Source: Nocardia amamiensis NBRC 102102 (GTDB lineage Bacteria > Actinomycetota > Actinomycetes > Mycobacteriales > Mycobacteriaceae). Taken from it: a stretch of 64,000 nt of DNA. The stretch covers positions 1 through 64,000 of the forward strand of contig NZ_BDBA01000059.1 in NCBI RefSeq assembly GCF_001612745.1, read 5' to 3'. Positions 1-7,877 of this stretch are shown piece by piece. Every line of letters begins with the position of its first letter. Position 1 is the stretch's first letter. Both the position numbers and the translations under genes were made by a program. The notes beneath the pieces are model-generated. The model saw nothing but the letters and a program-made list of their open reading frames with translations. It had not been told where the DNA came from and did not search any database.

Positions 1-60
1 GCAGGTGCACCCGCCTGCCCAGCGGGCCGCACATCCACCACGCACCACCAAGGAACCACC

Positions 61-111
61 ATGCCCAATCCACCTACCAGCGGTGCCCCATCCACCGCCC
101 CGACATCATGA
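61..111 (+). CDS. 16-residue leader peptide coupled to the next gene
   Basis: A minicistron reads MPNPPTSGAPSTAPTS and stops at TGA. Its stop overlaps the ATG of the next gene as ATGA. It has a good ribosome-binding sequence (AAGGAA, 5 nt before its ATG), whereas the downstream gene has no visible Shine-Dalgarno sequence of its own. This suggests the leader exists to load ribosomes onto the downstream gene by translational coupling. The peptide has no recognisable function. Confidence 0.45.
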   Translation: MPNPPTSGAPSTAPTS

Positions 112-1088
112 GCACGCCCACCACCCGCCCCGCGCTGCGGCTGATCTCGCTCGGTGCCGGAGTCCAATCCAGCACCCTGCTGCTCCTGGCCGCCGAAGGC
201 CGCCTGCCCAAACCCGACGCCGCGATCTTCGCCGACACCGGATGGGAACCGGCCGCCGTCTACGCCCACCTCGCGCGCCTGGAAACCGAGATCGCCGCCC
301 CGGCGGGAATCCCGATCTACCGCGTCCGCCGCGGCCACATCCGCAACGACGCGCTCAACCCACACGCCCGCTTCGCGCAAATGCCGCTCTACCTGCTGTT
401 CCCCGACGGCAGCCGCGGCATGCTGCGCAGAGCCTGCACCGCCGAATACAAAATCGCCGCCATCAAACCCCAGGTGCGTGCCCTGCTCGGCTTCGAACAC
501 CCCACGCCCGTACCGGCCGGAGTGTTCGCCGAACAATGGGTCGGCTACAGCATCGACGAATCCTCCCGCGCCGCACGCGCCACCGATGACGTCGCCTACA
601 CCCGCAGCGCCTTCCCGCTGCTGTTCCTGCCCGGCGGCACCGGCCGCTCAGTCCACGGCTGGACCCGCCAGGACTGCGAAAGATACTTGCGCACAAAAGG
701 TTTCGAGTCGACACCGAAAAGTGCGTGCATCGGGTGCCCGTACCACACCAACGCCTACTGGCGCGATATGCGCGACCACCGGCCCGCCGAATGGGCCGAC
801 GCCATCGCCTTCGACCACGCCATCCGCCACGGCGCGGCCCGCGCCAACGCCAACGGGCAACCGCTACGCGGACAAGCGTTCCTGCACCGCTCGTGCGTGC
901 CGCTCGAGCACGCACCTATCGACCACGTCACTGCCGCCGAATGGCGCTCCCGCCAGCTCGACATGTTCGACGCCGTCGCCGACCTCGAGATCGAACGCGG
1001 CTGCTCACCCTGGGGCTGCCGCGGCGAGGACGACGAAGACGACTCGATCGACGCCACCTGGCAGATAACACCCGCCCACGCGGCGTGA
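108..1088 (+). CDS. PP-loop (PAPS-reductase-like) family protein, 326 aa
   Basis: The protein belongs to the adenine-nucleotide alpha-hydrolase (PP-loop) superfamily, with a PAPS-reductase-like layout. Near residues 14-22 it has SLGAGVQSST, the loop position usually read as SGGxDS, so the loop is altered. RRACTAEYK near residues 107-115 and ACIGCPYH near 207-214 are cysteine motifs shared with phage and plasmid PAPS-reductase-like proteins. Such proteins are common on actinobacterial mobile elements, and their substrate is usually unknown. The gene overlaps a leader peptide by 4 nt and starts at the ATG there. A second, more canonical PP-loop protein lies at 2807-3682. A role in sulfur assimilation is unlikely because no sulfate-activation genes are nearby; DNA or RNA modification is possible but is inference. 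Confidence 0.7.
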   Translation: MSTPTTRPALRLISLGAGVQSSTLLLLAAEGRLPKPDAAIFADTGWEPAAVYAHLARLETEIAAPAGIPIYRVRRGHIRNDALNPHARFAQMPLYLLFPDGSRGMLRRACTAEYKIAAIKPQVRALLGFEHPTPVPAGVFAEQWVGYSIDESSRAARATDDVAYTRSAFPLLFLPGGTGRSVHGWTRQDCERYLRTKGFESTPKSACIGCPYHTNAYWRDMRDHRPAEWADAIAFDHAIRHGAARANANGQPLRGQAFLHRSCVPLEHAPIDHVTAAEWRSRQLDMFDAVADLEIERGCSPWGCRGEDDEDDSIDATWQITPAHAA

Positions 1089-1257
1089 ACCACCCGCGCC
1101 TCGGGACCGCGCGCAACCAGCGCACGGCCCCCGACCGCGCACACCCTCCGACCGCCGGACCGCGCCCCTCACCCGAGCGCGCCCGCGCCCCCATATCCCC
1201 TATCCCGCAATACATCCCGGCACCGGGCGCCCGCCCGGTCCGGAGAAACGAGGAACC

Positions 1258-2124
1258 ATGAACGCCAACCCCGCCCAGCACCGCCCGTTCGGCTGCGTCG
1301 TCGAAGTCGCCAGGACCCCGCGCAGCGACCCGAAAGACGAGGCATTCGCCGCGAACCTGACCACCACCCTGCTCGCGCTGGTACCGACGTGGATCGCCAC
1401 CGTGCGCGACTGGACCACCGAACAGCGCCAGCAGGCCACCACCGAGGCCGCGCACACGATCGCCAGCCACGGCGACGCCCTCCAGTTCGGCGGCAAGAAA
1501 GGCGGCCACGCCCTCGACGCCCTCGCGAGGGGACTGGCCCTGCTCGCCCACGCCGAGGGCGGTGTCACCGCCCTGGGTATCCACGCCTGCATCGAACCCC
1601 ACGACTCCTGCCCCGGACTTCAACCGCGCCCCGCCGACCAGACCGACAGCGCCCCAACCGATTCCAGTCCGGCCACGGCACCGGTAGTGGCGCTGCGCGT
1701 CACGCCCGCCGAACTGGAAGACGAGATCCGCAAGACCTTGTGGACCGAGGACTGGTGCAATCCCGGCGACAGCAACCAGTTCGCCGACACTGCGGACTGG
1801 AACTGGGCGTGGCCCGTCCTGCTCGCCACCGCTGCGCAGGAAGCCGACAACGACGACCTCCTCATCGACCCCGCCACCGGGCATCCGGTCACGCTCATCG
1901 CTCCCGACCACGACAGCGCCGCCGACGGACCACCGATCACCGTCGAGATCCACAACCCCGACACCGGCCGTGTGCTGGCCACCCACACCTACACCGGCCC
2001 GCTTCCCGTACGCCCCGGCCGCACCGACCCCGGCACCCAGGAATGCGCGGCCGCCGACGCCGTCCACGCCCTGCTGACCGTCCTGTCCGACCTCAACCGC
2101 GCCGCTGCCGCATCCCAGCAGTAA
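1258..2124 (+). CDS. Hypothetical protein, 288 aa
   Basis: I do not recognise this family. The ATG follows a good ribosome-binding site (GAGGAA, 3-4 nt spacing). The N-terminal 120 residues are alanine-rich and look helical. The middle (about residues 150-260) is acidic with several Trp residues (EDWCN, DWNWAWP) and repeated Asp-Pro turns, which suggests a small beta-rich domain. There is no signal peptide or membrane segment. It lies between the two PP-loop genes in a co-directional set separated by 90-170 nt gaps, so it may be co-transcribed with them. The 1089-1257 gap shows no gene. Confidence 0.6.
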   Translation: MNANPAQHRPFGCVVEVARTPRSDPKDEAFAANLTTTLLALVPTWIATVRDWTTEQRQQATTEAAHTIASHGDALQFGGKKGGHALDALARGLALLAHAEGGVTALGIHACIEPHDSCPGLQPRPADQTDSAPTDSSPATAPVVALRVTPAELEDEIRKTLWTEDWCNPGDSNQFADTADWNWAWPVLLATAAQEADNDDLLIDPATGHPVTLIAPDHDSAADGPPITVEIHNPDTGRVLATHTYTGPLPVRPGRTDPGTQECAAADAVHALLTVLSDLNRAAAASQQ

Positions 2125-2233
2125 CCACCCCGCCACGCCGCAGGGCGGGGCCGCGACACAAACACCCGGCCCCGCCCTCCCCGGCGCGCCCGCGCCCGGC
2201 CGAACGATCCCCCACCGCACAGAAAGCGACCCG

Positions 2234-2710
2234 ATGAACGCCCGCAACGACCTGCAATCCTGGCTCGACGTCCTGACCGCCGACACCGAAATCGTCATCG
2301 ACGACGACGCGCTGACCCTCGTCACCGTCGACCACGACCGCGCGTCCACCGTGACCCGCTGCGAGATCACCGGCTACGACGACTACGACCGCTACAAACA
2401 CCTCATCGCCGTCGCCTACCGCCGCGGCCCCGACTGGACCCCCGACGCCCAGCAGTCCCGCATCCTGGCCGAAGGCTGGTCCGACGGCTACGCCGCCCTG
2501 CAAGCCTTCGCCGCCGGCCAACCCGTCCAGCACATCGAGCCGCAGGCCCTCGCCGCCGATATCGCCGCCCTGCTCGACATGCTCGAACTCAGCCGCGACG
2601 ACTGGCCCCACGAGGGTGAGCCCGGCCCGCAGATCGCCGGAGTCCGCGCCCTACAACGCCACATCGCGCAATACCTCCCCCACGACCCGAGCCACGAGGC
2701 GGGCCGCTGA
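2234..2710 (+). CDS. Hypothetical protein, 158 aa
   Basis: Unrecognised acidic protein with no signal peptide. The ATG is preceded by AGAAAG at about 7 nt. The first half (residues 15-60) alternates short hydrophobic strands with Asp-rich stretches (TEIVIDDDALTLVTVD). The second half is helical and ends in HIAQYLPHDP. It sits directly upstream of the second PP-loop gene (97-nt gap) and is probably in the same transcript. No catalytic motif is visible. Confidence 0.6.
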   Translation: MNARNDLQSWLDVLTADTEIVIDDDALTLVTVDHDRASTVTRCEITGYDDYDRYKHLIAVAYRRGPDWTPDAQQSRILAEGWSDGYAALQAFAAGQPVQHIEPQALAADIAALLDMLELSRDDWPHEGEPGPQIAGVRALQRHIAQYLPHDPSHEAGR

Positions 2711-2806
2711 TGAACAACACGCCCGCCCTCCCCGCACTCGCGGCCCCGCCCCCACGCGCTGGCGCCGCACACCCCATGCCCGCTCCACCCTCCCGGAGAA
2801 CCCACC

Positions 2807-3682
2807 ATGCCCAACACCATGCCTGGCCCGGATCTGGCCAGCTACGACCACATCGTCATCTCGCTTTCCGGCGGCAAGGACTCCCAAGCCACCCTCGACC
2901 ACACCGTCACCGCCGCCCGCGCCGCCGGAGTCGCGCACCGCATCACCGCCGTGCACGCCGACCTCGGCCGCGCCGAATGGCCCGGCACCGCCGCCCTCGC
3001 CGCCGAACACGCCGCGTTCTACGGGCTGCGGTTCGAAACCGTCGCCCGCCGCGGCCCGGATCTACTCGCCCGCATCGAAGAACGCGGCCGCTTCCCCGAC
3101 GCCGCAAGACGGTGGTGCACAAGCGATTTCAAGCGAGGCCCGATCCGGCGACTGTTCACCGCGCTCGCCGCCGAATCACGCGCGGCCGGGATCACCGGCC
3201 GCCCCGTGCGGCTGCTCTCGGTCATGGGCCAGCGCGCCGAAGAATCCCCCGCACGCCGCCGACTGACCCCGTTCACCCACGACGGCAGCCGCACCTGCCC
3301 CTGCCCGCAATGCCACCACCACCGCGCACAGGGAATCAGTCCTGGCCACGGCGCATCCAACACCCGCAAACACGTCGACACATGGCTGCCCGCACATCAC
3401 TGGACTACCGCCGACGTGTGGCGGCGCATCGCGGCCGCCGGAACCCGGCCACACCCCGCCTACGCCGCCGGAATGCCCCGCCTGAGCTGCATCTTCTGTG
3501 TACTCGCCTCCAAACCAGCACTCATCCGCGCCGCCCAGCTCGCCCCCGAACTCGCCGCCGAATACGCCGGCGTCGAGCACCGCATCGGCCACCGCTTCCG
3601 CCTCGACCTGTCCATGGCCGAGGTGATCACCGCCGCCGCGAACACGCCGCTGCCCAGCCACATCGACAGCTGGGCGGCATGA
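2807..3682 (+). CDS. PP-loop (PAPS-reductase-like) family protein, 291 aa
   Basis: It carries a canonical PP-loop, SLSGGKDSQATL, near residues 20-31, the ATP-pyrophosphatase signature of PAPS-reductase and N-type ATPase enzymes. RRWCTSDFKRGPI (about residues 101-113) matches the Cys-Thr...Lys motif of the family, and LSCIFC near 226-231 is a second cysteine pair. The CPCPQCHHH stretch near 165 could bind metal. The start is the ATG behind CCCGGAG. It is clearly related to the 108-1088 protein but has the intact loop, so it is the better candidate for an active enzyme. The family activates a substrate by adenylation or handles an adenylylated sulfur compound; the substrate here cannot be told from sequence. 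Confidence 0.75.
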   Translation: MPNTMPGPDLASYDHIVISLSGGKDSQATLDHTVTAARAAGVAHRITAVHADLGRAEWPGTAALAAEHAAFYGLRFETVARRGPDLLARIEERGRFPDAARRWCTSDFKRGPIRRLFTALAAESRAAGITGRPVRLLSVMGQRAEESPARRRLTPFTHDGSRTCPCPQCHHHRAQGISPGHGASNTRKHVDTWLPAHHWTTADVWRRIAAAGTRPHPAYAAGMPRLSCIFCVLASKPALIRAAQLAPELAAEYAGVEHRIGHRFRLDLSMAEVITAAANTPLPSHIDSWAA

Positions 3683-3772
3683 CCCAGGGGGACAGAAACG
3701 TCGACGGCCGACCGGGACCACATCCCGGTCGGCCGTCGAACCGACACACGACTATTCGCCGCGAGCCCTGCG

Positions 3773-3958
3773 TTAGGGCTCCAGAGGCGAGCCGTCCAGG
3801 TTGTACCGCGGCCGCACGATCTGCCACCCCGTCGAGGCCGCGCCCGCACCATACGGGCGGCCTTCCACCACAGCCGCCACATCCTCGGCCGACACCGCGG
3901 TCAACGACGCCAGCACCCGCGCGGCCTCACGATCCACCGCCGACACATCCGCCTTCAT
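3773..3958 (-). CDS. Small conserved protein, 61 aa (paralogue at 6626-6811)
   Basis: The protein begins MKADVSAVDREAARVLA and shares the pattern SAVxREAARxL...SAEDVA.VV with the 61-residue minus-strand protein at 6626-6811. The two align over the first 35 residues. The start is the ATG behind AGAGGTAG. The reading frame stays open for 84 further codons upstream, including a Val-rich hydrophobic run, but the paralogue does not extend there, so I chose the short form. It is encoded against the direction of its neighbours. Function unknown; the size and duplicated upstream block fit a small regulator or toxin/antitoxin-like protein, but nothing in the sequence proves either. Confidence 0.5.
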   Translation of the reverse strand: MKADVSAVDREAARVLASLTAVSAEDVAAVVEGRPYGAGAASTGWQIVRPRYNLDGSPLEP

Positions 3959-4161
3959 CGCGCTACCTCTATCCCATTCGCGTACAACATCATTCCCCCG
4001 GAATCCCTGCACCAGGCGCAACGCCCAGCCCCACCAGAGTACGGCACTCCCGCACCCGCGCCACCCCACCGACACCACCACCACCACCACCAACGCCACA
4101 GCAGCCGACCCCGCGACCACCACGCGCGGCCGGCGGTCCCGCAGCCGATCACCCACAATGT

Positions 4162-4240
4162 GAGCTACCGCGACACCGAGCCGTCCCCCAGCTGCGCAGC
4201 TCCCGCACAATCACCTCCCAGCCCGGTGCCGCCGGAGGTG
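4162..4240. repeat. Duplicated intergenic block, copy 1
   Basis: This block matches 6958-7035. Shared pieces are GAGCTACCGCGACAC at the left end, a perfect 32-nt core at 4192-4223 (matching 6987-7018), and GCCGGAGGTG at the right end. A 1-nt length difference between the copies would shift any reading frame, so conservation is at the DNA or RNA level rather than protein. Both copies lie about 150-210 nt upstream of the paralogous minus-strand genes. Confidence 0.8.
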
Positions 4241-4354
4241 GTCACCCCATCCCGCGAACTCGCGCCGGAGAGGAACCCGGCGGCGCGCTGCGCCGTGCGC
4301 GGCCTCCGGCCGCGTGCCCCTGGGTGGTGGCGCCTGCATTATGTTCCCGCGCCC

Positions 4355-4425
4355 CTCCAACCTCAAGGGCGCTCCTACGTCGCGTCGGCTACGCCGATGG
4401 CCTGCGGCCACCCTTGACCTTGGAG
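4355..4425. repeat. Large imperfect inverted repeat
   Basis: CTCCAACCTCAAGGG at 4355-4369 pairs with CCCTTGACCTTGGAG at 4411-4425, leaving a 2-nt internal mismatch. The 41-nt loop contains CTACGTCGCGTCGG and other GC palindromes. A similar structure occupies the same relative position at 7159-7238. It could be an RNA structure or a replication-related cruciform; I cannot decide. Confidence 0.6.
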
Positions 4426-4674
4426 CCTCTGCGCGAGAAAGGCAGGCGTCAGGGGCAGGCCGGTGGCCTGCCCGGGTGGAGGCGCACGCGCCACCACCCA
4501 GGGGCAAAAAGCCCGCCCACCCGGCGGACAGCCACCCCGCGAGTATAAAAAAGAACAATCGCCCCCCGATCACGCGGAAAACACCCGCGAGCGGAGCACA
4601 AAAACCCCGGTTGAACAGCGGAAACGGCGAAATATAGGTGTGAAAAACGTCACCCGCGCGGAGCCCTTTAAGAA

Positions 4675-4703
4675 ATGCGTGATATGCGTGACAATACTAT
4701 AAT
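4675..4703 (+). promoter_or_regulatory. TGCGTGA direct-repeat promoter 1
   Basis: ATGCGTGA occurs twice in tandem at 9-nt spacing (4675-4682 and 4684-4691). The first copy supplies a -35-like ATGCGT, followed after exactly 17 nt by a perfect TATAAT at 4698-4703. Three other promoters in the window have the same build. The direct repeats overlapping the -35 to -10 spacer look like an operator for a common regulator. It drives the gene at 4773. Confidence 0.7.
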
Positions 4704-4772
4704 AGAGTATGTAAGTTGGTGAGAAACAGGGAATCCGAAACGGACGCCGCGCCACTTACGGAAGGGCTCGAA

Positions 4773-5903
4773 ATGATCGACTACATCAAAATGACCGGCG
4801 GAGAATTCGTTTCCTCGGTGGCCGCTCTCTTGATGACCTCCACATACAGCCTGCCCGAAATCGAAAACTGCATCATCATCGGCATTCTTCACAGCGACGG
4901 AGTAATGCACAACTTCGGAGTTATCCCGATCGAGAAATTCGACGCCCACGACGAAAACACCATCGCAATTCTCGGCGGCAAGCACCACGGCCCCGACGAC
5001 CTGGTCATGCGCCTGGTCGCCGTCGCCGACGCCGACCACGCCGCCCGCGCCGTGTTCGCCCTGGACGCTCTCGCCGACGCCATCGAGCGCGAAGGCATCC
5101 GCGTGCTCAACGTGATCATGACCCCGAAAATCGCCACCGGGCAGGAGTGGACCGACCTGCGCACCAAGGAATACGGCACCCTGCCCGACCCCGCCATGAC
5201 CGCGCCCGCCCTCGCGGCCATCGTCGACGGACACGGCCCCCTGCCCGACCCCGACGACATCGCGCGCACCTTCGCCCAGACCACCCCCGCCGACACCGAC
5301 CCCGCCCGCGCCGAGCACCGCGACAACCCCCGCCGATTCGCCAAAGACACCCTCACCGAGGCCCGCAAGCTGATCAGCGAATACGCGCGCACCTACGCCC
5401 CCGACTTCGCCGACCACTGGACCGACGGCGGAATCATCGGCGCGGACTACCCCGCCGACGAGCGCGCCCGCCTGCTCACCAACACCGCCGATGGACTCGC
5501 CGCCCGCGTCGGAGTGCTCGCCGAGGTATCCGGGTCCGCCCGTGACGCGCTGCTCGGGCTCGCCCTGCTCGACATCCCCGCCGCCGCGCGCATCTACTCC
5601 CACATCGCCAACCAGCTCGACGGCATCCGCCGCTCTCACATGCTCGCCCTCGCCGGAGTCCTCTACCACGTCGACGGCCGCCCCTACTACGCCCGCGAAG
5701 CCCTCTACCTCTCCGGAGCCGCCGCCCTGATCGAAGAAGGCCACCTCTCGGAAACCATGCCCGTCATCGCCCGCGCGCTGCTCGCCGCCGCCCGCGCCGA
5801 CGTCGAAGCCGACACCGCTCGCCGATTCCTCGCACTCGGACCGGCCGCCGCCAAGCGATTCGGCATCGACACCCCCGAATTCGACCTCTACCCCGCCGAA
5901 TAA
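4773..5903 (+). CDS. DUF4192 family protein, 376 aa
   Basis: The protein resembles the actinobacterial DUF4192 family. It has an N-terminal alpha/beta part (FVSSVAALLMTSTYSLPEIENCIIIG), a middle segment WTDLRTKEYGTLPD with a following PLPDPDDIARTF that matches the family's second block, and an Ala-rich helical C-terminus with repeated LALA...AR units. No catalytic residue is known for the family and its role is unknown; it is frequent on actinobacterial plasmids and islands. The ATG at 4773 is chosen because GGAAGGG precedes it by 7 nt; an upstream TTG at 4716 lies right at the promoter. Expression is from the TGCGTGA promoter at 4675-4703. Confidence 0.65.
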   Translation: MIDYIKMTGGEFVSSVAALLMTSTYSLPEIENCIIIGILHSDGVMHNFGVIPIEKFDAHDENTIAILGGKHHGPDDLVMRLVAVADADHAARAVFALDALADAIEREGIRVLNVIMTPKIATGQEWTDLRTKEYGTLPDPAMTAPALAAIVDGHGPLPDPDDIARTFAQTTPADTDPARAEHRDNPRRFAKDTLTEARKLISEYARTYAPDFADHWTDGGIIGADYPADERARLLTNTADGLAARVGVLAEVSGSARDALLGLALLDIPAAARIYSHIANQLDGIRRSHMLALAGVLYHVDGRPYYAREALYLSGAAALIEEGHLSETMPVIARALLAAARADVEADTARRFLALGPAAAKRFGIDTPEFDLYPAE

Positions 5904-5962
5904 CCCGGCCACCCCAGACGGACCCCCGACCCCGGGGGTCCGTCCCCGGCCCGGCGCAGCGG

Positions 5963-5990
5963 AATCGGAACTCCGCTGCGCTCCGTGCTG
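5963..5990. repeat. Dispersed intergenic repeat, copy 1
   Basis: This is one of four copies of a repeat with core CGGAACTCCGCTGCGCTCC followed by GTGCTG (others at 11078, 14953 and 17599). Downstream flanks of copies 1-3 are also related (CCAGC, C-rich tract, CCGAGCA/CTCGAGCA), giving an element of roughly 100 nt. All copies sit between a stop codon and the next gene. Confidence 0.75.
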
Positions 5991-6299
5991 TGTCTTCTCG
6001 AGGCGGACAGCACCCAGCCCCACCGGTTCCCCGCCCGGCCCGCTCGAGCACACCACCCACACCCACACCTCACCACCCGCGCACACCACCGGCCGAACAC
6101 CCGGCCGTGGCCCTTATCGGCAACGGCCGCAATCGAACTCGCTTCGCTCGCACAGAACACATCGCGGCCCACACCCGAACCCCGCCGGCCCCGGCCCCGA
6201 CTCACCCAACACCCCGACCCCACCGGGGCCGCGGAGCGGCCCCGCCGGGCCGCTCCGCGGACCGGCGCAGGCCACCGCCCAGCCTCATCCGAACCGCCA

Positions 6300-6557
6300 C
6301 CAGCCACACACCCGAAAGACCAGAACAATCTCGACACCACAGGCGGATGCGCCGCCATCCTCATCGACCACCAGCCCACCGGCCACACGATGCTCGCCAC
6401 CAACAGCTGGGACGGCTCGCTGGCCAGCACCGACGACGACCGCGTGCACTGGTACATCGGTATCTACGCAGGCGACGAACAGATCTCCGGCCACAGCGGA
6501 CCCAACCTCGAACAGCTCTACCTCACGGCCACAACCCAACTCGCCACCAAGCCATAA
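6300..6557 (+). pseudogene. C-terminal remnant related to the 12008-12379 protein
   Basis: The frame ending at 6557 encodes DTTGGCAAILID...MLATNSWDGSLAS...VHWYIGIYAGDEQISGHSG, which aligns with residues about 40-110 of the 123-aa protein at 12008-12379 (NTGGGCLAIEAD...LLITTEDHYLAT...EWTVSLYDAADDHRAISYADG). No plausible ATG with a ribosome-binding site is present before the conserved part, and the upstream frame is low-complexity Pro/Arg/His-rich sequence starting inside a dispersed repeat. I read it as a decayed copy with a lost 5' end. A functional gene with a rare start codon remains possible. The 5904-6299 stretch upstream holds the repeat and nothing else recognisable. Confidence 0.45.
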
Positions 6558-6625
6558 CCGGCCCACCCCGAACACGACAACGGGGCCGAGCCCACCGGCA
6601 CCGGCCCCGCACCCCAACCACTCAG

Positions 6626-6811
6626 CTACAGATCGATCCCACCCTCACGCGGAAACACCACATCGAACCGCACACCCTCCGGCAGCGACTGATACCGCAT
6701 CGGCTCACCGGCCACCACCCCGGCCACATCCTCCGCAGACGGAGCCGCGAACTCCACCAGCATCCGCGCCGCCTCCCGCTCCACCGCCGAAACACCGCTC
6801 ACAACAACCAT
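6626..6811 (-). CDS. Small conserved protein, 61 aa (paralogue of 3773-3958)
   Basis: The protein begins MVVVSGVSAVEREAARML and ends FPREGGIDL. It aligns with the 3773-3958 product through SAVxREAARxL and SAEDVA.VV and has the same predicted length. The ATG is preceded by GGGGAAAGG. As with its paralogue, a duplicated block and a large hairpin lie upstream, and a TGCGTGA promoter for a plus-strand gene lies beyond them. The start of the 12008-12379 protein (APAVDRTAARML) carries a related motif, so the N-terminal helix may be a shared docking or regulatory element. Function unknown. Confidence 0.5.
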   Translation of the reverse strand: MVVVSGVSAVEREAARMLVEFAAPSAEDVAGVVAGEPMRYQSLPEGVRFDVVFPREGGIDL

Positions 6812-6957
6812 CCTTTCCCCGATCAAGCCGCACCGACCGCGCATCCACACGCCCGCCCCACCAGCCTACAAACCTCGCCCAGAAGCGAAGCGGCATCCAC
6901 GCCGGACCACAACCATCACGCACCCGGCCGCCGGTTCCCCACCACCCCGGAGCATCA

Positions 6958-7035
6958 GAGCTACCGCGACACAGAGCCTGCCCGGCCTGCGCAGCTCCCG
7001 CACAATCACCTCCCAGCCGCATTACGCCGGAGGTG
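6958..7035. repeat. Duplicated intergenic block, copy 2
   Basis: Second copy of the block at 4162-4240, one nucleotide shorter. The core at 6987-7018 is identical over 32 nt. See copy 1 for the argument that the conservation is not protein-coding. Confidence 0.8.
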
Positions 7036-7158
7036 CCTACCCCGGCACCGCACCCCGCGGCCGCCACTCGCTCACCCGAGTCCGCGAGCTCCGCTCGCGC
7101 GGCGGTGCGGGCATCAAGGCGCCGGCGTGTCCCTTCGATCGGCCCGCCGCGACGATCG

Positions 7159-7238
7159 CACACCAGAAACCGGTCCGCCAGGTCGTACGTCCTCGCTGCG
7201 CTGCGGGCGCTCCACCTGGCACACCGGTTTCTGGCGTG
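7159..7238. repeat. 80-nt imperfect inverted repeat
   Basis: CACACCAGAAACCGGT at 7159-7174 pairs with ACCGGTTTCTGGCGTG at 7223-7238 with one mismatch. A further GCCAGGT (7177-7183) pairs with ACCTGGC (7214-7220). The 30-nt loop contains CGTACGTCCTCGCTGCG. Stem length far exceeds a normal terminator, and no T-tract follows. Confidence 0.7.
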
Positions 7239-7473
7239 CACTCTCTGCTCCAGGCCGACCGAAGGAACACACCGACACCGCCCCTCCCTATGCCTTCGCC
7301 CGCACCACCGAACCGCCTCGCGGCCTGCCGGCCGCGCACGGGGGCTCCGCCCGCCGGACCCCCGCTCCTCGCCGGAGAGGCAGGCACTCCCAAAGGCACG
7401 AAAAGAAAAAACGCAAGCCCCCCAACCAAAAAAGAACAGTGAAAAACACCACCCCCGCAAAACCTCTCTAGAA

Positions 7474-7502
7474 TTGCGTGACATGCGTGATAAACGTAGA
7501 AT
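7474..7502 (+). promoter_or_regulatory. TGCGTGA direct-repeat promoter 2
   Basis: TTGCGT (7474-7479), 17-nt spacer and TAGAAT (7497-7502). The spacer carries the second ATGCGTGA repeat (7483-7490), in the same phase as the other three promoters. It drives the gene at 7535. Confidence 0.7.
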
Positions 7503-7534
7503 AGAGATGTAAGACAGAGAGGAAAGGCAAGGAA

Positions 7535-7843
7535 ATGGAAACCACCACCCCCGAAATTCCCGCGTACGAGATGCCCACGAACCCGCTCGAAAAGAAGGTG
7601 ATCACCGAAATCATCAAAGGCATGGTGTGCCGCCAGATCAGCGACCCCGCGACCGGCGCAATCCTCGATGTTCGCACCTGCGCCGCCCTCATCGACGGCG
7701 ACAACGTCCGCGCCGTCCGAGACCCGGAATTCCTGCGCACACTGCTGGACAACGACGCACACCGCGCCGCAATCCTGAAGGCGTGCCCCAATATCCGGGT
7801 CTACTACGCCCGCAAGCCCCGTAAGAAGAAGCCCACCCAGTAG
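7535..7843 (+). CDS. Hypothetical protein, 102 aa
   Basis: Unrecognised small protein with a strong ribosome-binding site (GAGGAAAGGCAAGGA before ATG) directly behind a TGCGTGA promoter, so it is probably well expressed. The middle is a mixed alpha/beta segment (VITEIIKGMVCRQISDPATGAILDV...AALIDGDNVRAVRDPEF). The C-terminus is a basic tail, YYARKPRKKKPTQ, which could contact nucleic acid. No known domain. Confidence 0.65.
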   Translation: METTTPEIPAYEMPTNPLEKKVITEIIKGMVCRQISDPATGAILDVRTCAALIDGDNVRAVRDPEFLRTLLDNDAHRAAILKACPNIRVYYARKPRKKKPTQ

Positions 7844-7877
7844 ACCAGCACCCCGCCGCCGCATACCCATCTACAAA

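Larger units (their letters stand above)
3959..4772. other. Non-coding region with duplicated block, large hairpin and promoter
   Basis: About 800 nt without a convincing gene. From left to right it holds the upstream region of the small minus-strand gene, a 79-nt block duplicated at 6958-7035, a long imperfect hairpin at 4355-4425, a less GC-rich stretch from about 4540, and a TGCGTGA-type promoter at 4675-4703 driving the DUF4192 gene. Open frames here are by-products of GC bias. The order (small minus gene, block, hairpin, promoter, plus gene) repeats at 6626-7535. Confidence 0.6.
6812..7534. other. Non-coding region, second copy of the block-hairpin-promoter layout
   Basis: About 720 nt without a convincing gene. 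It contains the duplicated block (6958-7035), an 80-nt imperfect hairpin (7159-7238), a short A-rich stretch near 7400-7450 and a TGCGTGA promoter (7474-7502) for the gene at 7535. The layout mirrors 3959-4772. Confidence 0.6.

Noticed and set aside
108-1088. DndC-type phosphorothioation enzyme
   Set aside because: Only the general PP-loop fold is shared; no dndB, dndD, dndE or ssp partners are in the window.
3773-4210. A longer 145-residue version of the small minus-strand gene with a Val-rich hydrophobic run
   Set aside because: The paralogue at 6626 has no such extension and a good ribosome-binding site precedes the short form; the Val run may come from a CCA-repeat on the other strand.
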